From positions 1-7,721 of the forward strand of contig JAGQWV010000973.1 of NCBI GenBank assembly GCA_020437045.1: a DNA stretch of 7,721 nucleotides, written 5' to 3'. Shown in pieces: positions 1-7,164 of the stretch (position 1 is the first letter of the stretch; the number at the start of each line of letters is the position of its first letter). The translations under genes were made by a program, and so were the position numbers. The notes below the pieces were generated by a model. That model saw only the letters and a list, made by a program, of their open reading frames with translations, was not told the origin of the DNA and did not search any database. Source of the stretch: Saprospiraceae bacterium. GTDB taxonomy: Bacteria; Bacteroidota; Bacteroidia; Chitinophagales; Saprospiraceae.

Positions 1-1135
1 GTGTATAAGAGATGGGCAACCAACGTCCCTGATCCATTAAATAGGATTGTGTCAGTGTATCGAATGAAGCATCAATGAGATGTCCTGCTGAAAATTCAGG
101 CCTGTAGTTATTATCAAAAACAGCAATCTGGCCATAGAAAGGGTCCGTACCCGCAAGGTCATCCACCCAATGTGCGTCGTGCTGACCGAATAACATCTGG
201 TCAGAGACATCCCCTTGCTGATAAGCCATTGGATTACCCCAGCGATATAGCAAATCACCTCCCTGACCTGATCTTCCGCCTACATGCCCCGCTGCTTCTT
301 CAGAAGTGGTGGAATGATCAATAATCCAGATCTCATCAAATCCTAAAACACTTAACATGATCTGATCAAGCTGGGGATGATAATCAATGGAATTGATGTG
401 CAGCCAATCAGGAATCCCCTCACGGGTGTCGAAATTCAGATCAATCAGCTCCGGATGCTCAGCAATCACTCCATAATTGGGTTTGGTTTCATCGAAATCC
501 TGAATCAGATGGTCCCAGGCATGCCATTCCCAAAGCACAGAATCACCGGAATCCGGAGATACTTCCAAAATGTAATCCGGAAACAGCCGGTTCTCTAATA
601 GTGATGCTGGATCCCGCCCCTGTAGGAGGGCCTCCTCGCCCGTTTTCAGTTCCCACGAAACCAGCAGAACGTGCCCGTTAGGCAGGGGCTGGATATCATG
701 ATGCAACCTCTTTAAGGAATCATTTTGATAGAATTGCCAAAGGACATTACCGGACCAGTCCACCAATTCGACCATCTCTCCTCCACCAGAAAACCAAATC
801 GGATCATTAATGGCGGCAAAATATCTTTTTGCCCGGACCAATTGACCATTCTCCAACAAATAAGCCACATTACCCGGGCGCCAGGATGGATCATCTTGCC
901 AGCGATGTACCAGTCTACCACACTGGTCGATCAGAAAAATATCCGCCTGATTATTGGGGTACAAGAGATCGTACCCGGATGTATACTCCAGCGGTTGAGC
1001 CTGGAGAACTCCTACTGTATTTTGAATCTGGGCAACCGAAGAATGGTAGATTGAACATAGGCATCCTATAAAACTAAACAGCCGTTGGAAAATACCAACG
1101 GCTGTGAAGTCTTTATTCGCTTGAATCAAGTTCAA
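1..1135 (-). CDS. Arylsulfotransferase (ASST)-like secreted protein, C-terminus cut by window, start uncertain
   Basis: The minus-strand frame is open from a stop at 1193-1195 to the window edge, so the 3' end is missing. Counting the CTG codon at 1079-1081 as residue 1, a hydrophobic stretch LFSFIGCLCSIY ends in HSSVAQ, a good signal-peptidase I site, and the mature protein begins near IQNTVG. Features resembling arylsulfotransferase-family beta-propellers are NNQADIFLIDQCGRLVHRW (43-61), HHDIQPLPNGHVLL (127-140), DWLHINSIDYHP (225-236) and GQHDAHWV (299-306), with the conserved histidines expected of the family. Family members transfer sulfate between phenolic compounds by a histidine intermediate; many Bacteroidota homologues are of unproven activity. 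There is no in-frame ATG before 773-775 and no GTG before 866-868, and both would remove the signal peptide. I give TTG 1133-1135 as start (11 nt after the preceding stop); TTG 1127-1129 or ATT 1091-1093 are alternatives, and a damaged start is possible. The family call is recognised by eye; the start is weak. Confidence 0.72.
   Translation of the reverse strand, partial: MNLIQANKDFTAVGIFQRLFSFIGCLCSIYHSSVAQIQNTVGVLQAQPLEYTSGYDLLYPNNQADIFLIDQCGRLVHRWQDDPSWRPGNVAYLLENGQLVRAKRYFAAINDPIWFSGGGEMVELVDWSGNVLWQFYQNDSLKRLHHDIQPLPNGHVLLVSWELKTGEEALLQGRDPASLLENRLFPDYILEVSPDSGDSVLWEWHAWDHLIQDFDETKPNYGVIAEHPELIDLNFDTREGIPDWLHINSIDYHPQLDQIMLSVLGFDEIWIIDHSTTSEEAAGHVGGRSGQGGDLLYRWGNPMAYQQGDVSDQMLFGQHDAHWVDDLAGTDPFYGQIAVFDNNYRPEFSAGHLIDASFDTLTQSYLMDQGRWLPISYT
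1078..1105 (-). terminator. Rho-independent terminator of the susC-susD-lipoprotein operon
   Basis: An 11-bp perfect inverted repeat (1078-1088 against 1095-1105) encloses a 6-nt loop. Read on the minus strand, the GC-rich stem is followed directly by TTTAGTTTTAT, a U-rich tail. On the plus strand the stem is followed by GAAGTC, so it should work only for minus-strand transcripts. It starts 41 nt after the stop codon of the 1147-2073 lipoprotein gene, the usual place for an operon end. Oddly, it also lies inside the open frame that carries the apparent signal peptide of the next gene. Confidence 0.85.
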
Positions 1136-1146
1136 GAGATAATCGA

Positions 1147-2073
1147 TTATAGATGCAATGCTGGAAGTGCAACACCATCCTGACGAGTCAGTTTGGTTGT
1201 TCCTCCCTCACCGTAGTCATTGGTCCATTCGATGGTCATACTGGCACCATCGATGGTTAATGAGTGGTAAGTGTAGATTTCACCCCAACGCGATGCACCG
1301 GTTACTGAAATCGTGTTGCATACATCAACCAATCGAAGATTACCACCTGGAAGGGTCGGTAAAGGATCCGTTCCGTAGCATGAATAATAGGCACCCAATG
1401 AAAAATCATCAATGTCATAGCCGGTGTTTGTTAAGGTCAGCGTAACCTCACCGGTTATTGTCTCACCTCCACACCAGGTAGTCACTGTTTCATAATCATA
1501 AGTACCGCCAATCTCGGTTGGACAAGTTGCATTCAATGTGTAATTGAAATGTCCGGCAAAAGCTGAACCATTTACCGCTGAAGAGCTATTGGAAAACCCA
1601 AATTGATCTCCTTCGTCCGTTACCACATATCCTTCCATCTTAAATTGATCGCCGGCCATAACGTCTTCAGCAGCTGTGCCAACGGCAGCTATCATTTCTG
1701 TAGCTTTCACCACGATGTTGGCTAGTCCAACAAATCCCCGGTCTGTAGTACCAAAGTCACTTGGACTATATGTACGGAATACGATAGGGCCCGTGGAAGC
1801 ATCACCATTTTCCGGATTTTTATCCACGTAGGTCAACTCCAATCGATATTCGGCAATAGTTTTGCCCATATCAATATCAACGAATTCTACGGAATAAGTA
1901 TAAGATGAACCTTCGACATCGAAAAGGTTGATCGACCGGTCGGTTTCACTTAAAAGTTTAACATATGCTCCTTTACCTGCAGTATCAAAGGTCACCACCG
2001 GACCCAACTCTTCATCCGCACAAGAGAAGAGCACAACTGCACTAAGTAAAAGGATGGATATTTTATTCTTCAT
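1147..2073 (-). CDS. Unrecognised outer-membrane-type lipoprotein, third gene of the SusCD operon
   Basis: This is a complete 308-residue protein. It begins with MKNKISILLLSAVVLFSC, an SPII signal with lipobox LFSC and lipidated Cys18, followed by acidic residues (ADEE), which in Bacteroidota favours export to the cell surface. I do not recognise the rest. Residues about 25-175 look like a beta-rich domain (YVKLLSE, SYTYSVEFVDI, YRLELTYVD). Residues about 180-300 form a second beta-rich part with four cysteines (184, 201, 232, 252) and many Gly, Thr and Tyr; two disulfides are plausible. It ends in LPALHL without a T9SS-like tail. It lies 43 nt after susD and just before the terminator, where SusE/F-like or other ligand-binding accessory lipoproteins often sit. 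A surface role in ligand capture is inferred from position only. The ATG is well supported because the signal peptide starts on it. Confidence 0.9.
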   Translation of the reverse strand: MKNKISILLLSAVVLFSCADEELGPVVTFDTAGKGAYVKLLSETDRSINLFDVEGSSYTYSVEFVDIDMGKTIAEYRLELTYVDKNPENGDASTGPIVFRTYSPSDFGTTDRGFVGLANIVVKATEMIAAVGTAAEDVMAGDQFKMEGYVVTDEGDQFGFSNSSSAVNGSAFAGHFNYTLNATCPTEIGGTYDYETVTTWCGGETITGEVTLTLTNTGYDIDDFSLGAYYSCYGTDPLPTLPGGNLRLVDVCNTISVTGASRWGEIYTYHSLTIDGASMTIEWTNDYGEGGTTKLTRQDGVALPALHL

Positions 2074-2089
2074 AACTAAATTTTTAGTT
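2074..2089. repeat. AT-rich inverted repeat directly before the lipoprotein start codon
   Basis: Perfect 7-bp arms (aactaaa at 2074-2080, tttagtt at 2083-2089) are separated by 2 nt and abut the ATG of the 1147-2073 gene. As RNA it would form a weak hairpin covering the ribosome-binding region. A dyad this AT-rich can arise by chance in a short intergenic gap. Confidence 0.35.
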
Positions 2090-2116
2090 TTCTGATTTTT
2101 ATTAATGAATCCCCAA

Positions 2117-3832
2117 TTATCTTAATTCCAGTCCTGGATCCCAGAATACCTTTTGGGTCAAATCTTTCTGAGTGGCATTGGAGTTCAGGTTGATGTGAAC
2201 TGCCGGATAGTAGGCACTGCGAATGAATGAACCAGGATTTGGCTCCAGGGTCGGTGCCATGTTATTTGGCTTACCCGTTCTACGATAATTGTTGTATGAC
2301 TCCAATCCGTTACCCCAAAGCGCGATCATGTATTCTTTCATTACGATATCCAGTTTTCCATCATCGTCAGCTGCATCATAAGAATCTAGCACAAAAGTGA
2401 TGTATGCTTCCACATCCTCGTCCGTAGGCACGTACAGTTCTTCTACCGTTCTCACCTCTCCCGTTCTAGGATCTTCGATCTGACGGCTCATTGTACCCGG
2501 TACCAGATTCTTAAAGCTAAATACTTTGTCGATAGATTCCCGCATACCCTTTTCCAACATCTCCCGGGCATCATCGGCGGTACCCATGGTTAAAGCCGCT
2601 TCTGCTCTCCAGAAATAGGTGAATGAGGATAAGATTATCGGATTTATCCCTTCTCCTTGTCCACCGGTAGTACCGCTCTGTTGGGTTTCGCTATAGGTAT
2701 TATCATCAAATTGACCAGCTGCTGGATAAAGACCATATACCGTTCGAATATTTCCATCGGGTGGAATACCTTCACCATTGATGTGATCACGACCATAATA
2801 GCCATTTGGCAATACGCAGTATGGCAAACGTGGATCCACTGCATTATAATGTGCTGGCTTCAGATCCTGGTCAGGTAAATCGGTAAAGTGACAGCCATAC
2901 ACGTTTTTATCCAAACCGGTTGCATCTTCTACCTGACGATAGAAATAAAATCTAAGTCGAGGATCAGTTACTGTAGCACCGGTTGCATCCACTTTATCAC
3001 CTACCAACAACCACATATAATAATTACCTAAGTAATCACCATCAGTAGTCTCATAGGAATTGTTATAGTCCGGATGTCGAGAATTCGGATTGACCCTGGT
3101 TTTACCAAAATTCGACTGCAAATCTTCAGATACTTCATCAATGAAATTTCCTCCATTTACAATTGAACTCAATTTGCCGGCATCCCGGGTATTGATCGCC
3201 ATCTTCATTTTGATCGAATTAGCGGCTTTCAACCAACTATCAGCATCGCCACCGTAGAAGACATCTCCTTTTGGTTTCGTCGTCGTTTCATCGGCATTGC
3301 TCAATTGGGCAATTGCTTCATCCAATAAAGCTTCGGTTGCAGCATAGATAGCAGCACCTCCATCACGGCCCGGCGAAATGACATCTGTTCCCTGTCCGGC
3401 ATCGGTCAAAGGAACATCACCAAAGAAATCTACGAGAGCAATTTGCACATAAGCTTTCATCACTTTAGCCGCGCCGGCATGGATCAAAAGGCCGCGCTCC
3501 TCTGCAATCGCAACCGCTGCATCGACATCGGGAAACAAATCAGCATAGGCCTGTCTCCAGATACCATCGTAGTTAGTCGGTTGCGTAGCATTGGTGTAAT
3601 CATATACACTGAAAGGAATCATCGCAGTCATGCGAGTAACTTGTCTAGTAAAACCATTCATTCCATCGAAGACACCATTAAAACTGCCCTGGATGGAAGT
3701 AAACAAGTCATCAATACTTGCCCCTTCTGGGCTAACGGCATTAGGGTTGTCCAGTTTATCCAGGTCGGTAATTTCGCAGGACGAAACTGCCAAGACCAGG
3801 AGCACAACCACCAATTTATTTAAATATTTCAT
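2117..3832 (-). CDS. susD-like: SusD-like outer-membrane lipoprotein (SusD-like_2 type)
   Basis: This is the surface ligand-binding lid of the SusC barrel encoded just upstream. The 571-residue protein from ATG 3832 starts MKYLNKLVVVLLVLAVSSC, an SPII signal with lipidated Cys19. An in-frame ATG at 3865 adds 11 polar residues ahead of the signal, so the internal start is preferred; AAGAAAG lies a short way upstream of it. Family marks are NPN after the lipidation site (29-31), the TPR-like segment with FFGDVPLTDA (136-145), DSWLKAANSIKMKMAINTR (198-216), FTYFWRAEAAL (404-414), YMIALWGNGLESYNNYRRTG (501-520) and the C-terminal AVHINLNSNATQKDLTQKVF (544-563). It is somewhat longer than usual for this subfamily because of a 300-400 loop region holding Cys314 and Cys339, a possible disulfide. 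Spacing is 63 nt from susC and 43 nt to the next gene, consistent with one transcript. The ligand is unknown. Confidence 0.95.
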   Translation of the reverse strand: MKYLNKLVVVLLVLAVSSCEITDLDKLDNPNAVSPEGASIDDLFTSIQGSFNGVFDGMNGFTRQVTRMTAMIPFSVYDYTNATQPTNYDGIWRQAYADLFPDVDAAVAIAEERGLLIHAGAAKVMKAYVQIALVDFFGDVPLTDAGQGTDVISPGRDGGAAIYAATEALLDEAIAQLSNADETTTKPKGDVFYGGDADSWLKAANSIKMKMAINTRDAGKLSSIVNGGNFIDEVSEDLQSNFGKTRVNPNSRHPDYNNSYETTDGDYLGNYYMWLLVGDKVDATGATVTDPRLRFYFYRQVEDATGLDKNVYGCHFTDLPDQDLKPAHYNAVDPRLPYCVLPNGYYGRDHINGEGIPPDGNIRTVYGLYPAAGQFDDNTYSETQQSGTTGGQGEGINPIILSSFTYFWRAEAALTMGTADDAREMLEKGMRESIDKVFSFKNLVPGTMSRQIEDPRTGEVRTVEELYVPTDEDVEAYITFVLDSYDAADDDGKLDIVMKEYMIALWGNGLESYNNYRRTGKPNNMAPTLEPNPGSFIRSAYYPAVHINLNSNATQKDLTQKVFWDPGLELR

Positions 3833-3895
3833 AATTGATCTTTCTTGATTTAAAGAATTATGCATCAGTAAATTTTAATTTTTCTCCTAACTGAT

Positions 3896-6800
3896 TTAGA
3901 AGGTTGCATTTACTGTTACACCATATTTCTTGGCAGTAGGGCCGGTAAAACGATCGAAACCGCGACCATTACCAACACCCAAACTCAATACTTCCGGATC
4001 AAAATTGATCCCATCCGGGAAATTGACTGCATCATACCACAGGTTTTCACCGGATAGTGTAATACCGATACGACCAAATGGAGTCTTTGCCAAAAGTTTC
4101 TCCGGAAAAACATAGGCTAAGGAAACTTGTCTCAGTCGAATAACGGTACCATCAAAAACAGATCCTTCATCGGCACCAAAATAACCATCAAAGAATGCAT
4201 CTCCGATATAGGTCTGAATGTTATTGGGCGTACCATCCGCCAATTCCCCTGGAAGGATGATCGGCAAGAAACGGTCAACATCTGAATCCACTGTATTACC
4301 CCGGGCAAACATCGTAGCTGTAGTTACTGAGTAGATATCACCTCCATCCTGGTAATCCCATTGCCATCCAAGAGAAAGTCCTTTATAGGATATATCGTTA
4401 ATCCAGTTTAAGGTGTAATTTGGATTTGGATTTCCAATGGTCTTAGGATCTGGAGAAATTACATAAGATCCAACATTATTGACCAAAATACCTCCATTAG
4501 GTCCTCGGGCAAAGGCAGATCCTTTGATAACACCGTATGGCTCACCCGGTACGGCAAAATTACCCAGATTGGTAAATCCGGCAATGCCAATCTGATCTAC
4601 ACCAGGATAGATTTCATCCACGATACCACGGTTTCTGGTATAGTTGATGGTGAAATCCCAGGTTAGGTCACCTTGTACCGGAGTTACATTCAATCCTAAC
4701 TCGATACCTTTATTGGTAATCTTTGCAGCATTCACCGTAGTATTGGTATAACCGGTAGCCGGATCCAGATCCAGGTCAATAATCAGATCAGAAGATGCTT
4801 TGTCATAGAGCGATAAGTCAATTCCGATTCGATTCTGTAAAAATCTGGCCTCAATACCAAATTCCAATTCTTTAAGCAACTCTGCTTGAAGATTCGGGTT
4901 TCCTAACCGATTAGAAACGCTATTTGAATTTAATACGGCTCCTCCTCTGGTCACAAATACGTTGGTACCGGTCACCAAAGTATTTCTGGTTTGATACGGA
5001 TCCGGATATCCGGCAGAAGTCCCGTAACCAGCACGAAGTTTCAAATAATTCAATACGGTGTTGTTCTGAAGTCCGGCAAACATTTCCGTTGGCACCAAAG
5101 ACAAACTCACCGACGGATAAAGAATGGAGTTGTTTCCCTTCTCCAAAGTAGAAGTCCAGTCATTACGCGCCTGCAAGTTTAAATAGGCATAGTTTTTAAA
5201 TCCTAAGGTAGCTGTACCATATACCCCAATGTTGTTTTCCTCTTGATTGTAAGAAAAACCATTGTGGTTGATATAGTTACCGTGGTTGAAAAGATTGTAG
5301 ACGAACTGCTGTGAACTGGCTACTCCGGCATAATTTTGTACCTCTCTTCGAAGGTTTGTACCGAGAACACCATCGATAGCCCAATCCTCACCCAGGTTGA
5401 AGTTCCACATGAAATTCAACACATGGTCAGCGATCTTATTTAATCGCTCACTGGTTACCATCAATCCATCAGGAATTTGGCCGCCTCCTTTGTTAACCAA
5501 GAATTGATTTTTCTGGGTGTACTGATCTGCACCAAAACGGTACATTACATTTAACCAAGGAGCAACCTCGTAGGTTAATTCCACAGTACTGAAAAATCGT
5601 CGGATATTTTCGTTCTCGCTTGTGTTATTCAAAGTCCATAAGGGATTGGTAATAGTCGAACCTCTACGGTAATAGACTTGTGATCCGTCCAATGGACTCT
5701 GGTAAGGTAGATTTAATAAGTCAATTGATCTAGGTGTGTATAAAACGTCAGAAAATAGTGAGGCTGCATTACCAACATCAACACCACTACCATAACCAGT
5801 GGCTGCAGGAGGGTTTCTTCTGTCCGTATCAATGTAATTGAATGTCGCCCTCATTCTCAATCCATTAGCCAGTTTGGTTGTGGCCCCTAAACCAAGGTTG
5901 TGCTTTCTCACATAGTTACTGGCACCTCCCCCTCGCATTTCATCGAGGTCAGGGGTAAAACCTTCGTCATTCAGGTAGCTATAGGTAGCGCTAATAGCCG
6001 ATCCATTACCCAAATTATTTTGTATGGCAACCGAAGTATTAGCTGTCAAACCGGGCTCAAAGAAATTTTCCACCGAAGGATAAGCTTTGTAGGGATAGCG
6101 CACCCCGATGTATTCGGGAAAGTCGTCATTGTACTGTGCCTGATCATAAGGATGTTCCACGGTGCCGTCTTCTGCGATACCATTTGAACCTCTTACGTCA
6201 AATGATGGACCCCAGTTAGAGAAAAACCAGCCAAAGTCACCGGAAAATCCGTTTCCATACGTATCCTGATAATCCGGGATATTGGAAACTTCGGTCCGGG
6301 CAATCGTTTGGGTGAAACTTACTTCAAATTTCTTATCGGTTTCTCCGCCAATGCTTCCGTTTTTGGTGGTCACGAGGATTACCCCGTTTCTACCAGCCTC
6401 ACCGTACAGGACCGTGGCACTAAGACCCTTCAAAATGGAGATCTCGGCGACGTTATTAGGGTCAAGATCCAGAAATCGACTGGAAGCAGTGGCACTACCC
6501 TGTGCAAAACCACTCCGGTCACTATTGGTTTCCGTATTAAAAGGCACACCATCAATAACAAACAATGGCTGGTTACTTCCGGAAATGGAAGAATAACCTC
6601 GAATGATAATGTTTGTTCCTGATCCGGCGATACCCGAAGTTTGGGTGATATCAACACCTGTTGCTTTACCACGAAGCAACCTGGCGATATCTGCCTGTGG
6701 TTTTGCTTCGATATCGGCAGCACCAATCGTAGAAACACCATATCCTAGTGCTTTCTTTTCACGCTTGATACCAAGACCGGTCACAACGACCTCTCCAAGA

Positions 6801-7093
6801 TCGATCCCTTCTTCGAGTGTAACGTCTACAACGTTAGACACTCCAAGTTCGATCGTCTGCTCAGAGTAGCCGGTAAAGCTAACGACTAGTGTGTTGCTTC
6901 CTTCCGGCACATCCAGCGAGTAACTTCCGTCAAAGTCAGCTACCGTACCAACGGTGGTGCCTTTAACCAAGATACTTGCTCCGATAAGCGGCTCCCCAGC
7001 TGGATTGGTCACCGTACCGGTTACCGTCCGCTGAGCAGAAGCAAACCCCACTACAAACAATAGAAGAAAGAGTGGTAAATAGAGCTTTTTCAT
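3896..7093 (-). CDS. susC-like: SusC/RagA-family TonB-dependent outer-membrane transporter
   Basis: This complete 1065-residue protein forms the outer-membrane barrel that imports the ligand caught by SusD, powered by TonB-ExbBD. It begins with an SPI signal peptide (MKKLYLPLFLLLFVVGFASA, cut before Gln21). Residues about 22-95 form a carboxypeptidase-regulatory-like domain (TVTGTVTNPAGEPLIGASIL, then GSYSL). Next comes the EVVVTGLGIKREKKALGYGV segment (101-120), the usual TonB-box region. The plug (about 120-245) carries the SusC signature NIIIRGYSSISGSNQPLFVI (161-180) followed by DGVPF, then ILKGLSATVLYG and NGVILVTTKNG. A long beta-barrel follows, with the family's late GENLWYD motif (from 1015), and the protein ends in terminal Phe for BAM recognition. 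No N-terminal STN domain is present, so there is no sign of control through an anti-sigma partner. Length and domain order are normal for the family. It is the first gene of the operon; I see no frameshift. Confidence 0.97.
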   Translation of the reverse strand: MKKLYLPLFLLLFVVGFASAQRTVTGTVTNPAGEPLIGASILVKGTTVGTVADFDGSYSLDVPEGSNTLVVSFTGYSEQTIELGVSNVVDVTLEEGIDLGEVVVTGLGIKREKKALGYGVSTIGAADIEAKPQADIARLLRGKATGVDITQTSGIAGSGTNIIIRGYSSISGSNQPLFVIDGVPFNTETNSDRSGFAQGSATASSRFLDLDPNNVAEISILKGLSATVLYGEAGRNGVILVTTKNGSIGGETDKKFEVSFTQTIARTEVSNIPDYQDTYGNGFSGDFGWFFSNWGPSFDVRGSNGIAEDGTVEHPYDQAQYNDDFPEYIGVRYPYKAYPSVENFFEPGLTANTSVAIQNNLGNGSAISATYSYLNDEGFTPDLDEMRGGGASNYVRKHNLGLGATTKLANGLRMRATFNYIDTDRRNPPAATGYGSGVDVGNAASLFSDVLYTPRSIDLLNLPYQSPLDGSQVYYRRGSTITNPLWTLNNTSENENIRRFFSTVELTYEVAPWLNVMYRFGADQYTQKNQFLVNKGGGQIPDGLMVTSERLNKIADHVLNFMWNFNLGEDWAIDGVLGTNLRREVQNYAGVASSQQFVYNLFNHGNYINHNGFSYNQEENNIGVYGTATLGFKNYAYLNLQARNDWTSTLEKGNNSILYPSVSLSLVPTEMFAGLQNNTVLNYLKLRAGYGTSAGYPDPYQTRNTLVTGTNVFVTRGGAVLNSNSVSNRLGNPNLQAELLKELEFGIEARFLQNRIGIDLSLYDKASSDLIIDLDLDPATGYTNTTVNAAKITNKGIELGLNVTPVQGDLTWDFTINYTRNRGIVDEIYPGVDQIGIAGFTNLGNFAVPGEPYGVIKGSAFARGPNGGILVNNVGSYVISPDPKTIGNPNPNYTLNWINDISYKGLSLGWQWDYQDGGDIYSVTTATMFARGNTVDSDVDRFLPIILPGELADGTPNNIQTYIGDAFFDGYFGADEGSVFDGTVIRLRQVSLAYVFPEKLLAKTPFGRIGITLSGENLWYDAVNFPDGINFDPEVLSLGVGNGRGFDRFTGPTAKKYGVTVNATF

Positions 7094-7125
7094 ACTTTTA
7101 AGATTTTGTTAAGAATAAATCACGG

Positions 7126-7133
7126 CAAAATTA
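7126..7133 (-). promoter_or_regulatory. Candidate Bacteroidota -7 promoter box for the susC operon
   Basis: The minus strand reads TAATTTTG, an exact match to the Bacteroidota -7 consensus TAnnTTTG. It would put the transcript start near 7119-7121, leaving a leader of about 28 nt before the susC ATG. The best upstream partner is a TTG at 7158-7160 with a 24-nt gap, slightly longer than the usual range, so the -33 element is weak. No Shine-Dalgarno sequence is evident before the ATG, common in this phylum. Confidence 0.5.
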
Positions 7134-7151
7134 AAAAATTCTAATACAGAT

Positions 7152-7164
7152 TGACTTCAAGTCA
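7152..7164. promoter_or_regulatory. Perfect 13-bp dyad, possible operator upstream of susC
   Basis: The sequence tgacttCaagtca is a perfect palindrome around 7158. It lies about 20 bp upstream of the candidate -7 box and overlaps the place of the -33 element, where a regulator could act. No regulator gene is in the window, so the role is inferred only from position and symmetry. Confidence 0.35.

Noticed and set aside
52..258. Minus-strand 68-codon frame (MICYIAGVIQW start)
   Set aside because: A shadow of the ASST-like frame, which reads DLLYRWGNPMAYQQGD through the same bases.
712..921. Minus-strand 69-codon frame with ATG (MVDWYIAGKM start)
   Set aside because: It lies in another frame over the ASST-like gene, whose frame is longer, open throughout and carries family motifs.
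1062..1064. ATG just after the terminator as start of the ASST-like gene
   Set aside because: It is in a different frame, reads MPMFNLPFFGCPD and stops after about 37 codons; the in-frame residues show the better signal peptide.
3443..3823. Plus-strand 126-codon frame opposite susD
   Set aside because: Antisense shadow of a well-supported gene; no recognisable domain and no start signal.
3833..3865. Upstream in-frame ATG of the SusD-like gene
   Set aside because: It would put 11 polar residues before an otherwise standard SPII signal, and AGGAG upstream of it is about 18 nt away, too far to support it.
6430..6741. Minus-strand 103-codon frame inside susC
   Set aside because: Out-of-frame shadow within the susC plug region; no independent start signal or motif.
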